Positions 10,231 to 22,744 of a DNA stretch of 64,000 bases are shown piece after piece. This stretch comes from Erpetoichthys calabaricus (lineage: Eukaryota; Chordata; Cladistia; Polypteriformes; Polypteridae), in NCBI RefSeq assembly GCF_900747795.2, contig NC_041394.2, positions 118,326,228 through 118,390,227 on the forward strand, written 5' to 3'. The position numbers were made by a program, and so were the translations under genes. The notes beneath the pieces were generated by a model that worked only from the letters and a program-made list of their open reading frames with translations, ran no database searches and was not told where the DNA came from. Position 1 is the stretch's first letter, and each line of letters starts with the position of its first letter.

Positions 10231-11213
10231 TCCTATGTCTGCTGAAGTCTCCTCCTAGTTTTAATAATGCACGTATAAACAACAATGCAAAGTTATATTT
10301 GAAACACAACACAATGATTAAGTAAACAAAGAACATACTAGAAAACTGAAACCAGAAAGAGCAACATTCAAAACCTTAAGGAAAAATTAAGAAGTCTAAA
10401 AGAAAAAAATCCTATGGCTGAGAAAAGATTTCACAAAATAATAACAACAGACACATTGATGCAACATTGAGTAAAATTAGCTGTCTAAAACTTTTACAAC
10501 TCTGACCAGTAATTTCACAAGCAACTACAGTGTAATATTTATGGTGGTTTTACAATTGACCTTATTAGTGACTTTGTATATGACAAGAGTCGGCTATGCA
10601 GAATTTGACATTGCTCTCATAACAGTTATAAGAATTGAGTAGTAAAATAACATCCTCAAACTTGCCTAAGCCATTTCATGGTTATGGAGAGTACTAGTGT
10701 GAGGTGTTCAGAATTATTCTTGAAGACTTTTATTACTTTTATAATTTGATCAAAATCTTAATTTAACTTAATTTGACACAGCATGTGAGTTTAAGCTGTA
10801 GAGGTCTATCATGAATGTCACTACAGTTTGAGCTGTACTGAGCTGTACTGATTAACTAAAATCAAAAAACTGATTTCACGTACATGATTCATACATATAT
10901 TATGGATTTTATTGTTGTGCAACACTACAATCTATCTTAGGTTAACCCTCCACTTCTCCACCCAACCACCAGTTCCTCCATCCAAGTCTCTAAGTAGTAT
11001 AGGTCACAAAAGGGGAAGCACTCACTAGTGACAAACTGAGGTCCCTTTGTAGGTTAAAAGATGACAGTCAAAAATGTCTTAATTCAAATGTTGCTTCACC
11101 TCATAAAATATCAGACAAGCTAAATAATATAAACAAACAATTCCACTGAATATGATCAGTTTTATCTTCTTTCTCACATCTCTTAACACCTGCTTTACTT
11201 TCATTTACTTTTT
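10231..11213. other. unassigned intergenic sequence
   Basis: AT-rich; a short direct duplication GAGCTGTACTGAGCTGTACTG occurs at about 10831-10851. No gene or named repeat recognised. Confidence 0.4.
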
Positions 11214-11740
11214 ATGTATTATGGAAGACGGCTGAGGGACATTCCCAGTCAGGATGCTATTCTGATGAGAGGACCGGGGCAGAGGACATGTCAACACAGT
11301 ACCTCCCCTGGAACACGACAGGGCAGCCCCCCTGGATGGCATCGGAAGCTTGTGGCCACCGAGAGGGGGTGCCTGGACAGCTTTGCAGCCTTGGTCTGCA
11401 GCATTTCCGCCAAACCAGGAAGTGCTGCCGGATTATCGTCAGGGAGCACCTGGAGCACTTCCAGATGCAGTATAAAGGAGGTCACCTCATTCCATTTGAG
11501 GAGTCAGAGTTGGGAGGTGGAGGACAAAGCTTGTGGGAAAGGAGTGGAGGGGGCAGAAGAAAAGAAAGAGAAGAGAAAAAGAAAAGAAAAGAGAGAAAAG
11601 GACTGAGCTTTAAATGCTGTGGAATTGTGTGTGGTGAGAAGGTGTCAAAAAGAAAATAAAATCGTGTGCTTTTGAACTTGTGTGGTCTGCTTGTCTGTGT
11701 TTAGGTTAAGGGGCAGTCCAACACCTGATCTTCCACAATA
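11214..11740 (+). repeat. LTR-like repeat, probable solo LTR fossil (family 1)
   Basis: A TATA-like GCAGTATAAAGGAGGTC near 11467, a purine-rich stretch, an AATAAA signal (AAGAAAATAAAATCG) and a GTCTGCTTGTCTGTG tail follow in the order U3, TATA, R, polyadenylation signal and U5 of a long terminal repeat. Similar sequence lies at 32925-33495, 34310-36990 (inverted) and 45200-45690. No gag or pol region is attached. LTR identity is an inference from this layout; a different pol II driven repeat is possible. Confidence 0.45.
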
Positions 11741-11775
11741 TATATATATGTATATATATCAGGCTGACTCTTCTT

Positions 11776-13623
11776 TTTTTTTTTATATTTTTATTTTATT
11801 AATTTTCATTGTAATCATTCCATACAAACAGATCAATTTATAACCCAACAAATTTGAAGACAAATCAAACCCCACCCCTGAGAAGGAGAGCTTAGCTAAA
11901 GGAAAATTGCTTAAGGCTTTTTAATAAGGCAACATTAAACAAAAGAAAGGTAGAAGTGAATATCTATGTAAATAAGAGATGGAGAAGGGAGTTAAATGCG
12001 GTAATAGTTATTTCTCTTATTCTAAAATAATATTGATTAAATCCTGCCAGGTTTTGAAAAAATTTTGTACAGATCCTCTAACTGAGAATTAGATTTTTTC
12101 CAATTTCAAATAATATAAAACATCGGTTTCCCACTGACTTATCAGAGGAGAATTAGGATTCTTCCAATTTAACAAAATAAGTCTGCGTACCAAAAGTGTA
12201 GTGAATGCAATCACAGTTTGCTTGTCCTTCTCCAATTCAAGTCCATCTGGAAGAACACCGAACACAGCTGTTAATGGGTTAGGAGGGATTGTGACCCCAA
12301 GGCTGTCTGAAAGGCACTTAAAAGTTTTTGTCCAAAATGATGTTAGTTTGGTGCATGCCCAGAACATGTGACCCAGTGAGGCAGGAGCTTGGTTGCAGCA
12401 TTCGCAGGTTGGATCCTGCCCTGGAAACATTTTGGACAGTTTTAAGCGAGACAGATGAGCTCGATACATAATTTTTAGTTGAATAATTCTATGCTTTGCG
12501 CATATAGAACTCGAGTGAATTCTCTGCTTTGCTACCTTCCACTCCTTTTTTGATATATTGATTAAGAGATCTTCTTCCCAATGTCCTCTTGGATCTTTGA
12601 AAGGTAGGGACTCTAATAAGATTTTATATATTGCAGAAATAGTGTTTATTTCCTCGAAATTGAGCAGCATTTTTTCCAGCATTGTGGAGGGTGCAAGGTG
12701 GGGGAAATCGGGCAATTTCTGTTTAACAAAATTTCTAATTTGAAGATAGTAAAAGAAATGTGTAGCTGGGAGGTTGAATTTTGAACGTAATTGTTCAAAA
12801 GATGTAAATATGTTGTCTATATAAAGATCTCTGAGCATTTTAATCCCAAAACTTTTCCAGGTATTAAAAACCGGATATACTTGCGAAGGTTGAAAGAGGT
12901 GGTTCTCTTGCAGAGGTGCCACTGATAAAAGATTTGCCATCTTAAAATGCTTTCTAATTTGGTTCCATATTCTGAGTGAGTAAAGCACAATTGGGTTATT
13001 AGTATATTTGCTATAACTTGCATTTATTGGAGAGCAGAGCAGGGAATATAAAGAAGTACTACAGGATTTTACTTCTATTGCAGACCAAGCCTGTGTATGT
13101 TCATTTATTTGTGTCCAGGTTTTTATGGCTTGTATGTTTGCTGCCCAGTAATAAAACTGAAAATTAGGTAAAGCCATGCCACCTTCTGCCTGAGGTCTTT
13201 GTAGGGTCGCTCTTCGGATACGTGGATGTTTTGAGTTCCAAATGAATGAGGTTATTGTTGAATCTAACTGTTTAAAAAACGATTTATTGATATATATTGG
13301 AATGTTTTGAAATAAAAAGAGAAGTTTAGGAAGGATATTCATCTTAACAATGTTAATTCTTCCGGCTAGAGTGATATGAAGGGTTGACCATCTATGCAAG
13401 TCTTGCTTAATTTTTTCCATACAGACGCCAAAATTTTGTTGATGAAGAGCTTTATGTTTACTTGTGATATTTACCCCTAGGTATTTAAACTGATCTGCTA
13501 TGGTAAAAGGTAGGGTGTCTAATCTAATACTATATGCTTGTGAATTCACTGGAAAGAGTATACTTTTATTCATATTAATTCTAAGACCAGATATCTTTTG
13601 AAATTCTGTTAGTGCTGTTAAAA
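11776..13623 (-). mobile_element. 5'-truncated L1-clade LINE
   Basis: The 3' end is at the left, with a T-rich run (poly-A on the element strand). The body contains the C-terminal part of ORF2, and the 5' end is cut at 13623. A perfect 12-bp target duplication CTGACTCTTCTT flanks it (11764-11775 and 13624-13635). A poly-A tail, 5' truncation and this duplication are the hallmarks of target-primed reverse transcription. A diverged copy of the same family lies at 61381-63085. Confidence 0.9.
12089..13573 (-). pseudogene. L1 ORF2 C-terminal part (uninterrupted, 494 codons)
   Basis: This is the end of a fish L1 reverse transcriptase-endonuclease protein. It begins after the catalytic palm: QFKYLGVNITSKHK is the conserved post-catalytic FKYLG motif, followed by thumb segments with LAGRINIVKMNILPKLLFLF and the FIWNSKHPRIRRATLQRP motif. 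The C-terminal part keeps a cysteine/histidine cluster (CECCNQAPASLGHMFWAC) typical of L1. The endonuclease domain and the FADD catalytic centre are absent because the insertion was truncated during reverse transcription. The frame is open to its stop, so decay since insertion is modest, but the fragment cannot retrotranspose. Confidence 0.88.
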
Positions 13624-13782
13624 CTGACTCTTCTTGATGTGTAAAACCCGCTTGGGCTTCTGGAACTCGTGATGTTACACAGAGATGACTGGCTAGCTAT
13701 TTTGGTGATGGATAGCTCTACCTACAAGCTTTGATCTTGGTACTTTATCTGTGCAATTACTTGCTCTCTGCAGCTCCTTTAC

Positions 13783-13935
13783 TATTAGGTTGTAAATTGT
13801 CTACTCATTCTGAACCAAAAGTGTGCGCCTAGATAACTAGAATGAAAGAATAAACAAATGTAGTTAGGTTATAAATTTCTGGTCATTTCAAACTAAGAGT
13901 GTACAATTAGATAACAAGAAAATAAAGAATTCACA
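13783..13935. repeat. diverged tandem duplication, about 80-bp unit
   Basis: TTAGGTTGTAAATTGTCTAC begins unit 1 and TTAGGTTATAAATTTCTGGT unit 2 (about 13864). Further matches are AAGTGTGCGCCTAGATAAC versus GAGTGTACAATTAGATAAC. Origin unknown. Confidence 0.6.
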
Positions 13936-14876
13936 GACATAACTCTGTAGATTGCCTTTAACATTCCCTAAATGTTCATTTATAGGTCATCACAGTTTGT
14001 TGGAGAAAAATCAACAAGTTGTGATAGAGGCAGTGTACTGCTTGTTGATTTAATAAACAGCCAGCAGTTCCAAAATGAAGTTTTTATCCTCCTAGGACAA
14101 CATAGTGCATTTGTTTGCTAAAGGCATGAATGATGTTAGAATCATTAAAAAAGCTGCATTTTTAAGAAGGCAGACTTTAGCACTCATATCAAACAAAAAG
14201 TGGACATAAACAGGATCCAAGAAGACAGTGGAAGATTGAAATCCAACTGAAGGAGAGGTAAGTGTGTGAGTGACCTACCAGTGGTGTGTGCTTTTGTACT
14301 TGGACATGACTCTGGAGTCCACAGTATTGCCGCTGCTAATCTGCACCACTGGCAGAAACGTTATTCTTCCCACCAGCACCTATAGATTTGCCCATAAGCA
14401 GGATGTCAGTTGGAGATAAAATATGTTTAGTAGAATTGTAATTTTAAGACTTTTGGTGTAGTTGTTCCATCTCACATTTTAGAAGCTTCAGATTGATTTT
14501 AACTTTATGGTCTGTAGCTCCTGGACAGCTTGAATAACTTCTGGCGCACTTGAAAAGAAAAAGGATGTGTTTTTGCTACCTAACATCCACATTGAGAGGC
14601 AATTACTTTACACTTTGTAAGTATCAAATTGTCATTTTTCAGAAAATGCCTTTTGGCAAAAATGCACATTCTTCTAATAATCCAGTGTTTAAAATTTCGT
14701 CATTGTGAGAATTAAAAATGTATTATTCAGTCAATACCAATACAACAGACATCACCAGTGTCCCTGACTCTTCCTCTTTTCTAAAAGAAATATTCCTTAC
14801 ATTTTTAGATGTCCTGAAGACTGTCAAGAGAAGACTGAAAAATTCCTTCAGATTCAAACCCCTGTAAAACAACTGG
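13936..14876. other. unassigned intergenic sequence
   Basis: AT-rich sequence upstream of the 14877 transposon; no gene or named repeat recognised. Confidence 0.4.
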
Positions 14877-16379
14877 AGCCTCATTTATAAACGGTGCGTA
14901 CACACAAAAATGTTGCGTACGCCCGTTTCCACGCTCACATCACAATGTATAAAAATTAAACTTGCTGTAAAGCCACTCACATTTTCAACACCAGCTCCCA
15001 GCATCAAGGCAGTGCTAGTGTACCTGTGTGGTTTCCCTTTATTTTTAATAAATTCACATCCCTTTATCAAATACAATGAAATTAACCGCATTATGTTTTT
15101 TAGTTCAAGACATCTGATTGTAATCAACCCGTAACCACATAATGGTGCACCAAATGTCCAAACTATTCCAAATGCTATAGTGACTTTAGCATTGTTACTC
15201 TCAGTGCACCACTAGGAGTATTTTAACCCACTGTATCTGAGTGTGGAATCACACCTGTACAGCAGCTGACTGGAAAGCTCTATAGAAGATTGTGTCAAGA
15301 GCGGGGAGAAATATCGGGATACAGCTTCTACCACACACTGCCTCAGCCATGCGCACAGTCTATTTGAACTTCTTCTATTCAGCAAACACTTCAGAGCCTT
15401 TCCTGTAGGGACCTCATGGTTTTAGAAACAGTTTCATCCCATGAGCTATAAACACACTCAATCAGTCCATTAAGTGCTCCCAGTATAACCGTGTTCCCAT
15501 GTTTAATACATGCTTTAATTCTTATCATCATGAAAATATCAAGTATACATCTTAGTATTTAAATTGTTCAGTGATCTGTGATACCAGGAATGTAATGTAT
15601 TCTGTGTCCTGTCAGCATAAGAGAAAGCCCTTTTAAGAAGCACGTAGTGATACACACACATAGAGCACATAGAGGAACACATAGAATACGAAGCATTTAA
15701 CATCCTACTTTAGTTGCGATGGGTTTTGAGAAACTATTAAATTAAACAATTTTAAGAAGTCGTTTATGACATTCCACTTTAATAACAAAATTAATTAAAG
15801 TGGAAATTTCAACCTTTTTTCCCACTGTGTCGTGTTTTTTTTTCTTTATTCTATACCGTAATAAGCTTCCATATGACACTCAGACGGTGGTCTATGACTT
15901 GCTTCTTCACGGCAACTTTGATATATGACCACTTCTTATTTATTTAGGGCACCGTGCAACTTTCTGAACTTGAACTTTCGAGTTTCTCCGCCATTCTGTC
16001 ACTTGATCAACTACCTTTTGCTGTTTATATCACTGCTTAAACCAACAAATAGCACGTTTTTCCTTGCCTCTACTTGGTATTTGCTGAAATTCTTCTTTTT
16101 CCCCCTGCTTTTGCCATTGTCTTTTCACAGAACGCAAAACATAAGGGGCTATTTATATTGATTTGCATATTCAAAGAGGCATAATTCTGGGAGTCGGGGT
16201 GGGGAGGCAGGCACAAGCGTTACTTTTCATGCTGACCGGGATTTATGCAGCTGAAGCACGTGGAAGAAGGCATACACACAGATTAATGCATCTGGATTTT
16301 TTTGTGTGTACTCACATTTCTGCTTTTGTCCATACGCCATGTTTAAGTGCGAATTCTACGCATAGCATTACATGAGGCC
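14877..16379 (+). mobile_element. DNA transposon with 5-bp target duplication (copy A)
   Basis: Terminal inverted repeats GGCCTCATGTATAA-like (left end AGCCTCATTTATAAACG, right end ACATGAGGCC). It is flanked by 5-bp direct repeats ACTGG (14872-14876) and CCTGG (16380-16384), one mismatch apart. Subterminal sequence is rich in TGCGTACG-type words. The interior matches copy B at 34725-36865 in the opposite orientation. No intact transposase is visible. Superfamily is open: 5-bp duplications occur in some hAT elements and Transib, but no catalytic motif lets me choose. Confidence 0.75.
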
Positions 16380-16639
16380 CCTGGTCTTTTTCTAGTCTTA
16401 GTACCAGTATGCAGCCCGAATAGTATCTAAGAAAAGCATTCACTAGCAAAGCTTTCATATTTAATTGTTATACAAATCTGAATCACAGTTTAATTAGGCT
16501 TTTTTGACACTGAAGAACAGAAAAACACTCTTTAATATCAAAGTGAAAACAGTGTGATGTAAATTAACGAAATTACAAATATAAAACAATAAATATTTGA
16601 TTGCCAGTCAGCATTTAGTAGAGGCAAATTGGCAGTCTG

Positions 16640-17870
16640 TGTGCAAAAGGATGCTGCAAATTTTACTTATTTTTCTTTCCTGTTTAAGCTCAGTCAGGTT
16701 GCATAATGTGAGTGAACCACAAATTCTCAATCGAACTGAGACCTGGAAACAAATTCCAGGACATTAACATTGTTCTTTTTAAGCCATTCCTGTATAGCTT
16801 TGACTTTGTGCTTGGGGTTGTTATCTTCCTGAAAAACAAATCTTCTCCTAAGGCCTGGGTTTCTTGCAGACTGCATCAGGTTTCCCTTTTCACCCTGACA
16901 TGCCTTTTAGGTCCTGCTGCAGAAATATCCCCACAGCAGGCTGCTGCCACCACCATAATTCACTGTGTGGATGGTATGTTTTTGAAACTGTGTAGTGTTT
17001 AGTCTAAAGGGCACAAATCGAAATGTTGCCCTTACCAAACCATAGAACCTTCTTCCGTCTGATTTCAGTTCCTTCTCTCTCAAATTCTAGCTGTGATGTC
17101 ACATGCATTTTTTTAATAGTGGTTTTCTCTTTTTACCAAGAAGGGGCTTGAGTTGCCTTAAAAGCTTGCATATTGCAATCTTTTTAGTTAGCCAATAAAA
17201 GGTGTCATTTTGCTTGACTTCTCGTCACTCTCCCATAAAGCTGTGACTGGTGAAGCACCCAGGCAACAGTTGTTGTCTGCACAATTTCTCCAGTTTCACA
17301 CGCGGTAGCTTGTAACTTCTTCAGTGTTCTCATAGGTGGCCTCCTTCACTAGTCCTCATCTTGCTTATCACTACATTTTTCCATTTTTTGATGATTGATT
17401 TAACTGGACTGCAGTACATATTGAATGACTTGGATATTTGCTTGTCTTCATTCCCTGACTTGTGATTTTCAAAAAGATCTCATTTTCACAGAGTTGTTTG
17501 TAGCATTCTTATGTCTTTATTATTGTTTAGATTAGGCCATGATATGGACTCATCACAAGTTTAACCTTCCAGATGAAGTGTATTTACACCACAATGAATG
17601 GAAACCCCTTGAGTACAGACAGGTGATCTCTATTTGAACTAATTATGTGACTTCTAAAACCAGTTAGCAGCACTATTCATGATTTAGTCATGTTTGAATA
17701 GTCATGGGTGAATAATTATGCAATCAGTTATTTTGTGTTTTATATTTGTAATTAATTTTTTGCAGAGGTTTGTTCTGACTTTTACATTAAAGAGTCTTTT
17801 ACTGTTGGTCAATGTCAAAAAAAAAATCCAGTGTGATTCAATATTTTTGTAACAAATATGAAAATTTCCA
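16640..17870 (-). mobile_element. strongly decayed Tc1-like element
   Basis: On the plus strand the text runs as the reverse complement of a Tc1 transposase: CCCCACAGCAGGCTGCTGCC then ACCACCATAATTCACTGTG corresponds to the [12 protein letters not shown] region, and CCATAGAACCTTCTTCCG to the WSDETK region. Many indels; clear inverted repeats could not be placed, so the ends are approximate. Confidence 0.6.
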
Positions 17871-18899
17871 GCATTGAACTCCAATACTGAATACTTGTTA
17901 TAGGAACTAAATGTTTGAAACAAAAGGTTTCATCTATTCAAATGGATGCTTGGTTTACCACGATGAGTAAAGAAAGCCTTTGGGCGAGGCAGAGGTGTTT
18001 TTAAGCTAGAAGAGCTAAAACAGTATGAGCCAACCCTGTTCACCAAAACATTATGCATTTGTTAAATGGATGTCAGGATTTCTCGCGGGTGACTCACTGA
18101 TTTCCTAGAATGTTTAAAAATTGTTGAGAGTTTCAAAAAATGTTTCATACGATTTTTTTCTCCTGCAAAATGATAACAGGCCAGAAAGATCTGGAAACAT
18201 CATTAAATTCTTGAAATGCAAACTGTAGACTTTTTAATTTTGTACCACTTTTATTTTAAACAGTTTTTGAAAATGGGAAGTTTAGGTAAAGATGAAATTA
18301 AATCAGTTTTCTATATATCAAGTGTTCCCTTGAATCAGTTTTGTTTAGACTCAATCGAAATCTAACATTTTGTTACTGTAGTAAGAGTACTGTATTTTAT
18401 CTGTCATTCATAAGTTTGTTCCACAGACACAACTCTCAGACTCTGTGCTGTAGTGGTTAAATCATGTTCGGGGATGTCAAAATTTGTTATTCACTCAAAA
18501 ATCCTAGGTCGAAATGTTAATGCCATTGAAATTCTTTCACCTATGTTACAAATGGAGAAGGTATAAATCCTATAATGGTCAGTATTAATTACAAATCATT
18601 TCATATGTTTTTAAAATAATTATAAATAAAGTCAAACCTTGTTTACCTTGGAAATTTTAGCAATGTGCTGCTTTTTTGATTAGAGTGATAAACATTTTGT
18701 GATCAGGAACAAGTTGGACTCTAACTGTTTGTTCAGTATCTCAATAGTTTTAAAAACCAGTAATAACACTGAATAAAAAAGTCACATATTCTCTAAATTG
18801 TCAGTTTATTTGTCACACCTGCCTCCACAGAAAATATTCTATATCATATGTCACACGATAGTGATGTGTAGTATAGATCAGGCAGACGAGAGTTTGTAG
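17871..18899. other. unassigned sequence with a possible SINE relic
   Basis: The only recognisable item is CTGTGCTGTAGTGGTTAAAT at 18439, a box A-like SINE head, with a CTAGGTCGAAATG box B-like stretch about 60 bp later. The remainder is AT-rich and unassigned. Confidence 0.35.
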
Positions 18900-19850
18900 A
18901 ATACATTTGTATACAACCGAGTGCTGGAATTAACTGAACAAGTTAATGTAGTGACTTTGAATGTTGGTTCTAACATCTCCTAAATGGTTGTCATCTTGGG
19001 ATTTTCATACACAACCATTTCAAGGGTTTGGCAGAATGGTATAGAAAATAAAAAAAACTATCAGTGGCATACAATTCTTGGACAAAACAGCTTGTGAATT
19101 AGAGGTATGAGCAAGCAGATGGGCCACAAAGAGGCAAAACATATCCAAATTTAACTTTTGTGTGTAGGTGTTCATCTCAGAATGCATGACTTATCAGACT
19201 TTGCCTGAAAGGTGTAACAATAGCCAAAGACCTTGTTGGGTCGGGTGGAAAAGAAAAAATCTGCACTGGGTACAGATGCATCAAAACTGTACCATTGAGT
19301 AGTGAAAAAGCATTGCTTGGCTAGACAAATCCAGGTTCTTTTTTCATCATGGTGACGGATTGATCAGAATTTGGTGCAAGCATCATGAACTCATGGAGCC
19401 ATCCTGTTTGGTGTCAATGGCACAAGTTAATGGTAGTGTGGGGGATGTTTCTATGGCATACGTAAGGGCCTCTGAATATCCATAAAGTAATGTTTGAATG
19501 TCCAGACACTGTTGCTAACCAAGCTCATCACTACCTGGCTGCCGGTTACAAATACTCTGATGGACACTTTGATATATGATAATATACCACGTCTCAAAAC
19601 AAGCATCAGCACTGAATGGTTTTTCCACTGTCCCCAGTTCTCAGCCCTATTGACCATCTTTGGACAGTTATTCAGTTTGCAACAACTGAATAACACAATC
19701 ATTCCCACAACACTCCTGTACTACACATTCAGAATGTTGTAGAATTCATTCCCAAATAAATTCATGCTGTTCCTAAAATTAAAGGAGAAATAGCACACTA
19801 CTAGACAAGGTGTACATAATAACCCAGACCTGAGTGTATTTCATATGAAG
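18900..19850 (+). mobile_element. decayed Tc1-like element, third family
   Basis: Segments match a vertebrate Tc1 transposase on the plus strand. TTCATCATGGTGACGG corresponds to the FHHGDG-type start of the core; ATTTGGTGCAAGCATCATGA and ACTCATGGAGCCATCCTGT read WCKHHELMEPSC; AGTGTGGGGGATGTTTCTAT matches the VWGMFLW region; and CCCCAGTTCTCAGCCCTATT matches the [10 protein letters not shown] catalytic Glu region. Frames are broken many times. Ends approximate. Confidence 0.55.
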
Positions 19851-20619
19851 CTTGTGGGATTTCAGGTCTGAAAGAGTTATATACAGAAATTCTTCTGGAG
19901 GTAATAAAGGATGAGTAATCCCTCTGACCTTTGGATATGTCAACTCTCTTAGGGCAGGGGAGACTCAATTACCTGTTCGCTACATACCCTGTCTTTAGAG
20001 GAACAGGAAGCTTTCAAGTCAAACAAATATAAAAATTAAATATTTAACAAATAAAAGTGCATATCTCATTAGTTATCAAAGAGAAAAATATGAATTCAGA
20101 AATTTCCGGATGTTTATCACATCCCTGCCTACTAAAGCACACAGTAGTCTGGTCTGTCACAGTGATGTCTCTCTAGCCATACCATGATAATGGAGATCAC
20201 TTCTAGTTTTACTCTTGAAAGCATCTGCAAGTGTGGATTGTTGTTTTGTACAGAGGTCTAGAAGAAAACATAAATCATGTTGTGCAAGTCACTCCTTCTT
20301 TTGTTCTTAATGGGTAGTGGGATAACTGAATCACCAGGTGACTGACTCTTGGGTTTGCACATCATGTACTGCAAAATTCTACTCATTTGTGGATATGTAC
20401 CATAAAGAGAAAATAGTTTTTATGCTGACTGACTCATTGAAGGGGCAAGTCAACGTTTATCTAGGAGAAGAGTAAAAACATGGATGATTTGTGAGACACA
20501 AAAGAAATTTTATTAACACAATCTTTCTTTGTTTCAATATTCTGTTCTGGGCCAGCATGTCAAAATGGAAAATTAACCTTTACAACTGAGAGTCACTAAC
20601 TACTTAAGAGTCTGCCACT
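19851..20619. other. unassigned intergenic sequence
   Basis: No gene, RNA or named repeat recognised in this AT-rich stretch. Confidence 0.4.
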
Positions 20620-20850
20620 ATGTCTGCCATAGTGGTGTAGTTGTTAGCATTGTTGGCAAAACGCTCTGGACACCAAAAATGTGGAATTTTCATGTTCTTC
20701 CTTCATCTGTTTATCTTTTCCTTTAGTTCCTAAGGTTGTGTTTCTTAAACATACAGACTAGCTTAACCGGTGTTTCCAAGCTGGCCCAGTATGCATGGGA
20801 CCATCCAACACTAGTCCCAACTTTGTGCCCTGGATAATCTCTAGCAGACA
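20620..20850 (+). repeat. decayed family A SINE
   Basis: CTGCCATAGTGGTGTAGTTG and TTAGCATTGTTGGC keep the shape of the family A head, with GTGGAATTTTCATGTTCTTC in the body. Ends approximate. Confidence 0.4.
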
Positions 20851-20865
20851 AAATGAGTGTGTAAT

Positions 20866-21960
20866 TAAAAAAAAGAGACCAGCATGTCATTAATGTGGAC
20901 ACCCAAGTACCTGTAGGAGTGGACCATCTCTACATCCACTCCTTGAATAGTGTAGTGACTGGACATAGAGGCTCTTTGGTGTGGCAAAACCAGTTCCTTA
21001 GTTTTGTTGATGTTAAGATGGGAGACAATTCTCTTTGTTCCAAGAAACAAACTTCTCCACCTGTCTAATCTCCTTTATCTACACACCCCATAAGTGCAGA
21101 ATCATCTGAGAACTTCTGCAAATGACATGACCTGGTGTTATATTTGTAGTCTGTGGCAAAGAGTAAAGGAGACAAGACTGTTCCATGTGGTGCTCTAGTG
21201 TTGCTCACATCCATATCAGAAACGCAGTTGTCGAGTTTCACAAACTGTGGTCTGCACACCAGGATACCATAGGCTCATCCATCTGCATTATCTGTGTGTT
21301 TACAACTTAACAGGGATGGCTGGATGGTATTGTAGCGTCCCAGCCAGGTTGAAGCCTTTTCTTTTTTTGTGTGTGTGTGACTGTTAGGTCCGATTGAGGG
21401 AGGGCGGAGTACAGCACAGAAGACTGACAGCGGGGTATTGATTGATGCGGTAAGGGGGAGGCGGGACTGGGATGGGAGGAGGGGTTTTAGAGGGTGCTAG
21501 AAGGTTTTTTTTTTTGGTGTTTGGGGTTTTCGAGGTCGGTGTTTCTTTTCTTGACTGATCAAGTAAAACTTTTAAGAGACTTTACTATGTCTGTCTGTTT
21601 TTTTTTTTACTTCGTCTTTTTTCGAGCCTGGTGCGGAGGTCGCTACAATATTAAAGGCACTGGAGCCATCCCAGTGCTGCCAGCTTTGTCCAGGTGAGAA
21701 TAAGCCTGGTGGAGCAGATAGAAAATTGCATTCTCTACTCCAATCTTTCCGACAGGCAAACTGCAGTGAGTCCAGGTGATCCACCACAAGAGGACTCATA
21801 TAGTCCAGGACCATTCGCTCAACAGTCTACAAGATGTAAGAAGTGCCACTGATCTGTACTCATTAGGTGAAGACGTTCGTGCCTTCTTTGGAACAGGAAA
21901 ATGCAGGATGTTTTCCACAGCATTGGCACTTTCTGAATCTGTAAGGACAGACTGAACAGG
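20866..21960 (-). mobile_element. decayed L2/Rex-type LINE, split by a MITE
   Basis: Minus-strand reverse transcriptase fragments occur in order. LDSLQFACRKDWSRE and SSAFNI (finger/palm region) lie at about 21640-21790. QFVKLDNCVSDMDVSNTRAP and HLQKFSDDSALMGCV (the FADD-like catalytic centre, here FSDD) lie at 21065-21260. YTIQGVDVEMVHSYRYLGVH (post-catalytic YKYLG motif) lies at 20865-21050. A 319-bp element at 21330-21648 interrupts the AFNTIQP region. The remaining frame is broken in several places. Confidence 0.75.
21330..21648. mobile_element. 319-bp MITE with TA target duplication
   Basis: The insert begins TTGTAGCG and ends CGCTACAA, a perfect 8-bp terminal inverted repeat, with TA at 21328-21329 and 21649-21650. 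Removing it plus one TA rejoins the LINE codons for AFN and TIQ, which proves insertion. No coding frame of note; it contains T-rich and GT-rich runs. TA duplication suggests mobilisation by a Tc1/mariner-type transposase, but the termini match neither Tc1 family in this window. Confidence 0.78.
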
Positions 21961-22744
21961 TGACAGAGGACACTACAAAGTCAACATGCTTTCCTTGCTT
22001 TCAGTTTCCCTGCTATTTTATGAAAACTCCCCTACTGTCTGTCATATCTGTCTGTCTACATGAAACAACTTGGCTCCCGGTGGACCACTTTGTTGGAAAA
22101 GTTCAGTTTTTTGTTAAAGTATCTGAACTAGAGTACCCTATACAAATATTTAAAACTCCATAAATTCTCTCTGAAAAACATTGATAATAATAATAATTCT
22201 TTGCATTTATATAGATGAATTTTTGAAATCATCTTTCTTAAAACAGAAAAACCTCATTCAAGCCTGTGAGGAGATCCTCCGATGAGCATGCTTGACAATT
22301 GTAAAATGCAATTAAATACATGTATGTTATGTATTTTACAAATATATTTTTTAAACTTTTTAAAATTATTTTTTAAAATGACTCATATATTTAATAAAAC
22401 AAAAATGTGATGTTTCTGTGTTTGAGCTAACTAAGCTCACAAATGCACCTTAATGTTAAGGAGTACATTTTCTAACTTACCTGACTTGACTTTGCAGTTT
22501 ATATTTTGCATTACTGTATATTCTTGCTGACAGGTATTTTCCAAGCAGCTCTGGGTGTCTGACTGTACTGTCTCATTTCAATTTCCAGTACAGTTTGTCA
22601 GTTTGAACTTTGAACTCAATAGTGCTTCGTGCCAATAATGCAATATCACAGAAGATTAATTGAAGAACTGATTGATTTTCTGCCCTGCTTGCAGTAACAT
22701 TTCCCCTGATCATGTCCAAAAAGTTTTAATTAGTGTTAGAATTT
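21961..22744. other. unassigned intergenic sequence
   Basis: AT-rich sequence with a short TAA repeat near 22182; no gene or named repeat recognised. Confidence 0.4.

Noticed and set aside
11288-11659. Coding gene in the LTR-like repeat (two overlapping frames ending in KEK-rich residues).
   Set aside because: The basic tails come from the purine-rich block, and similar repeats elsewhere do not keep the frame.
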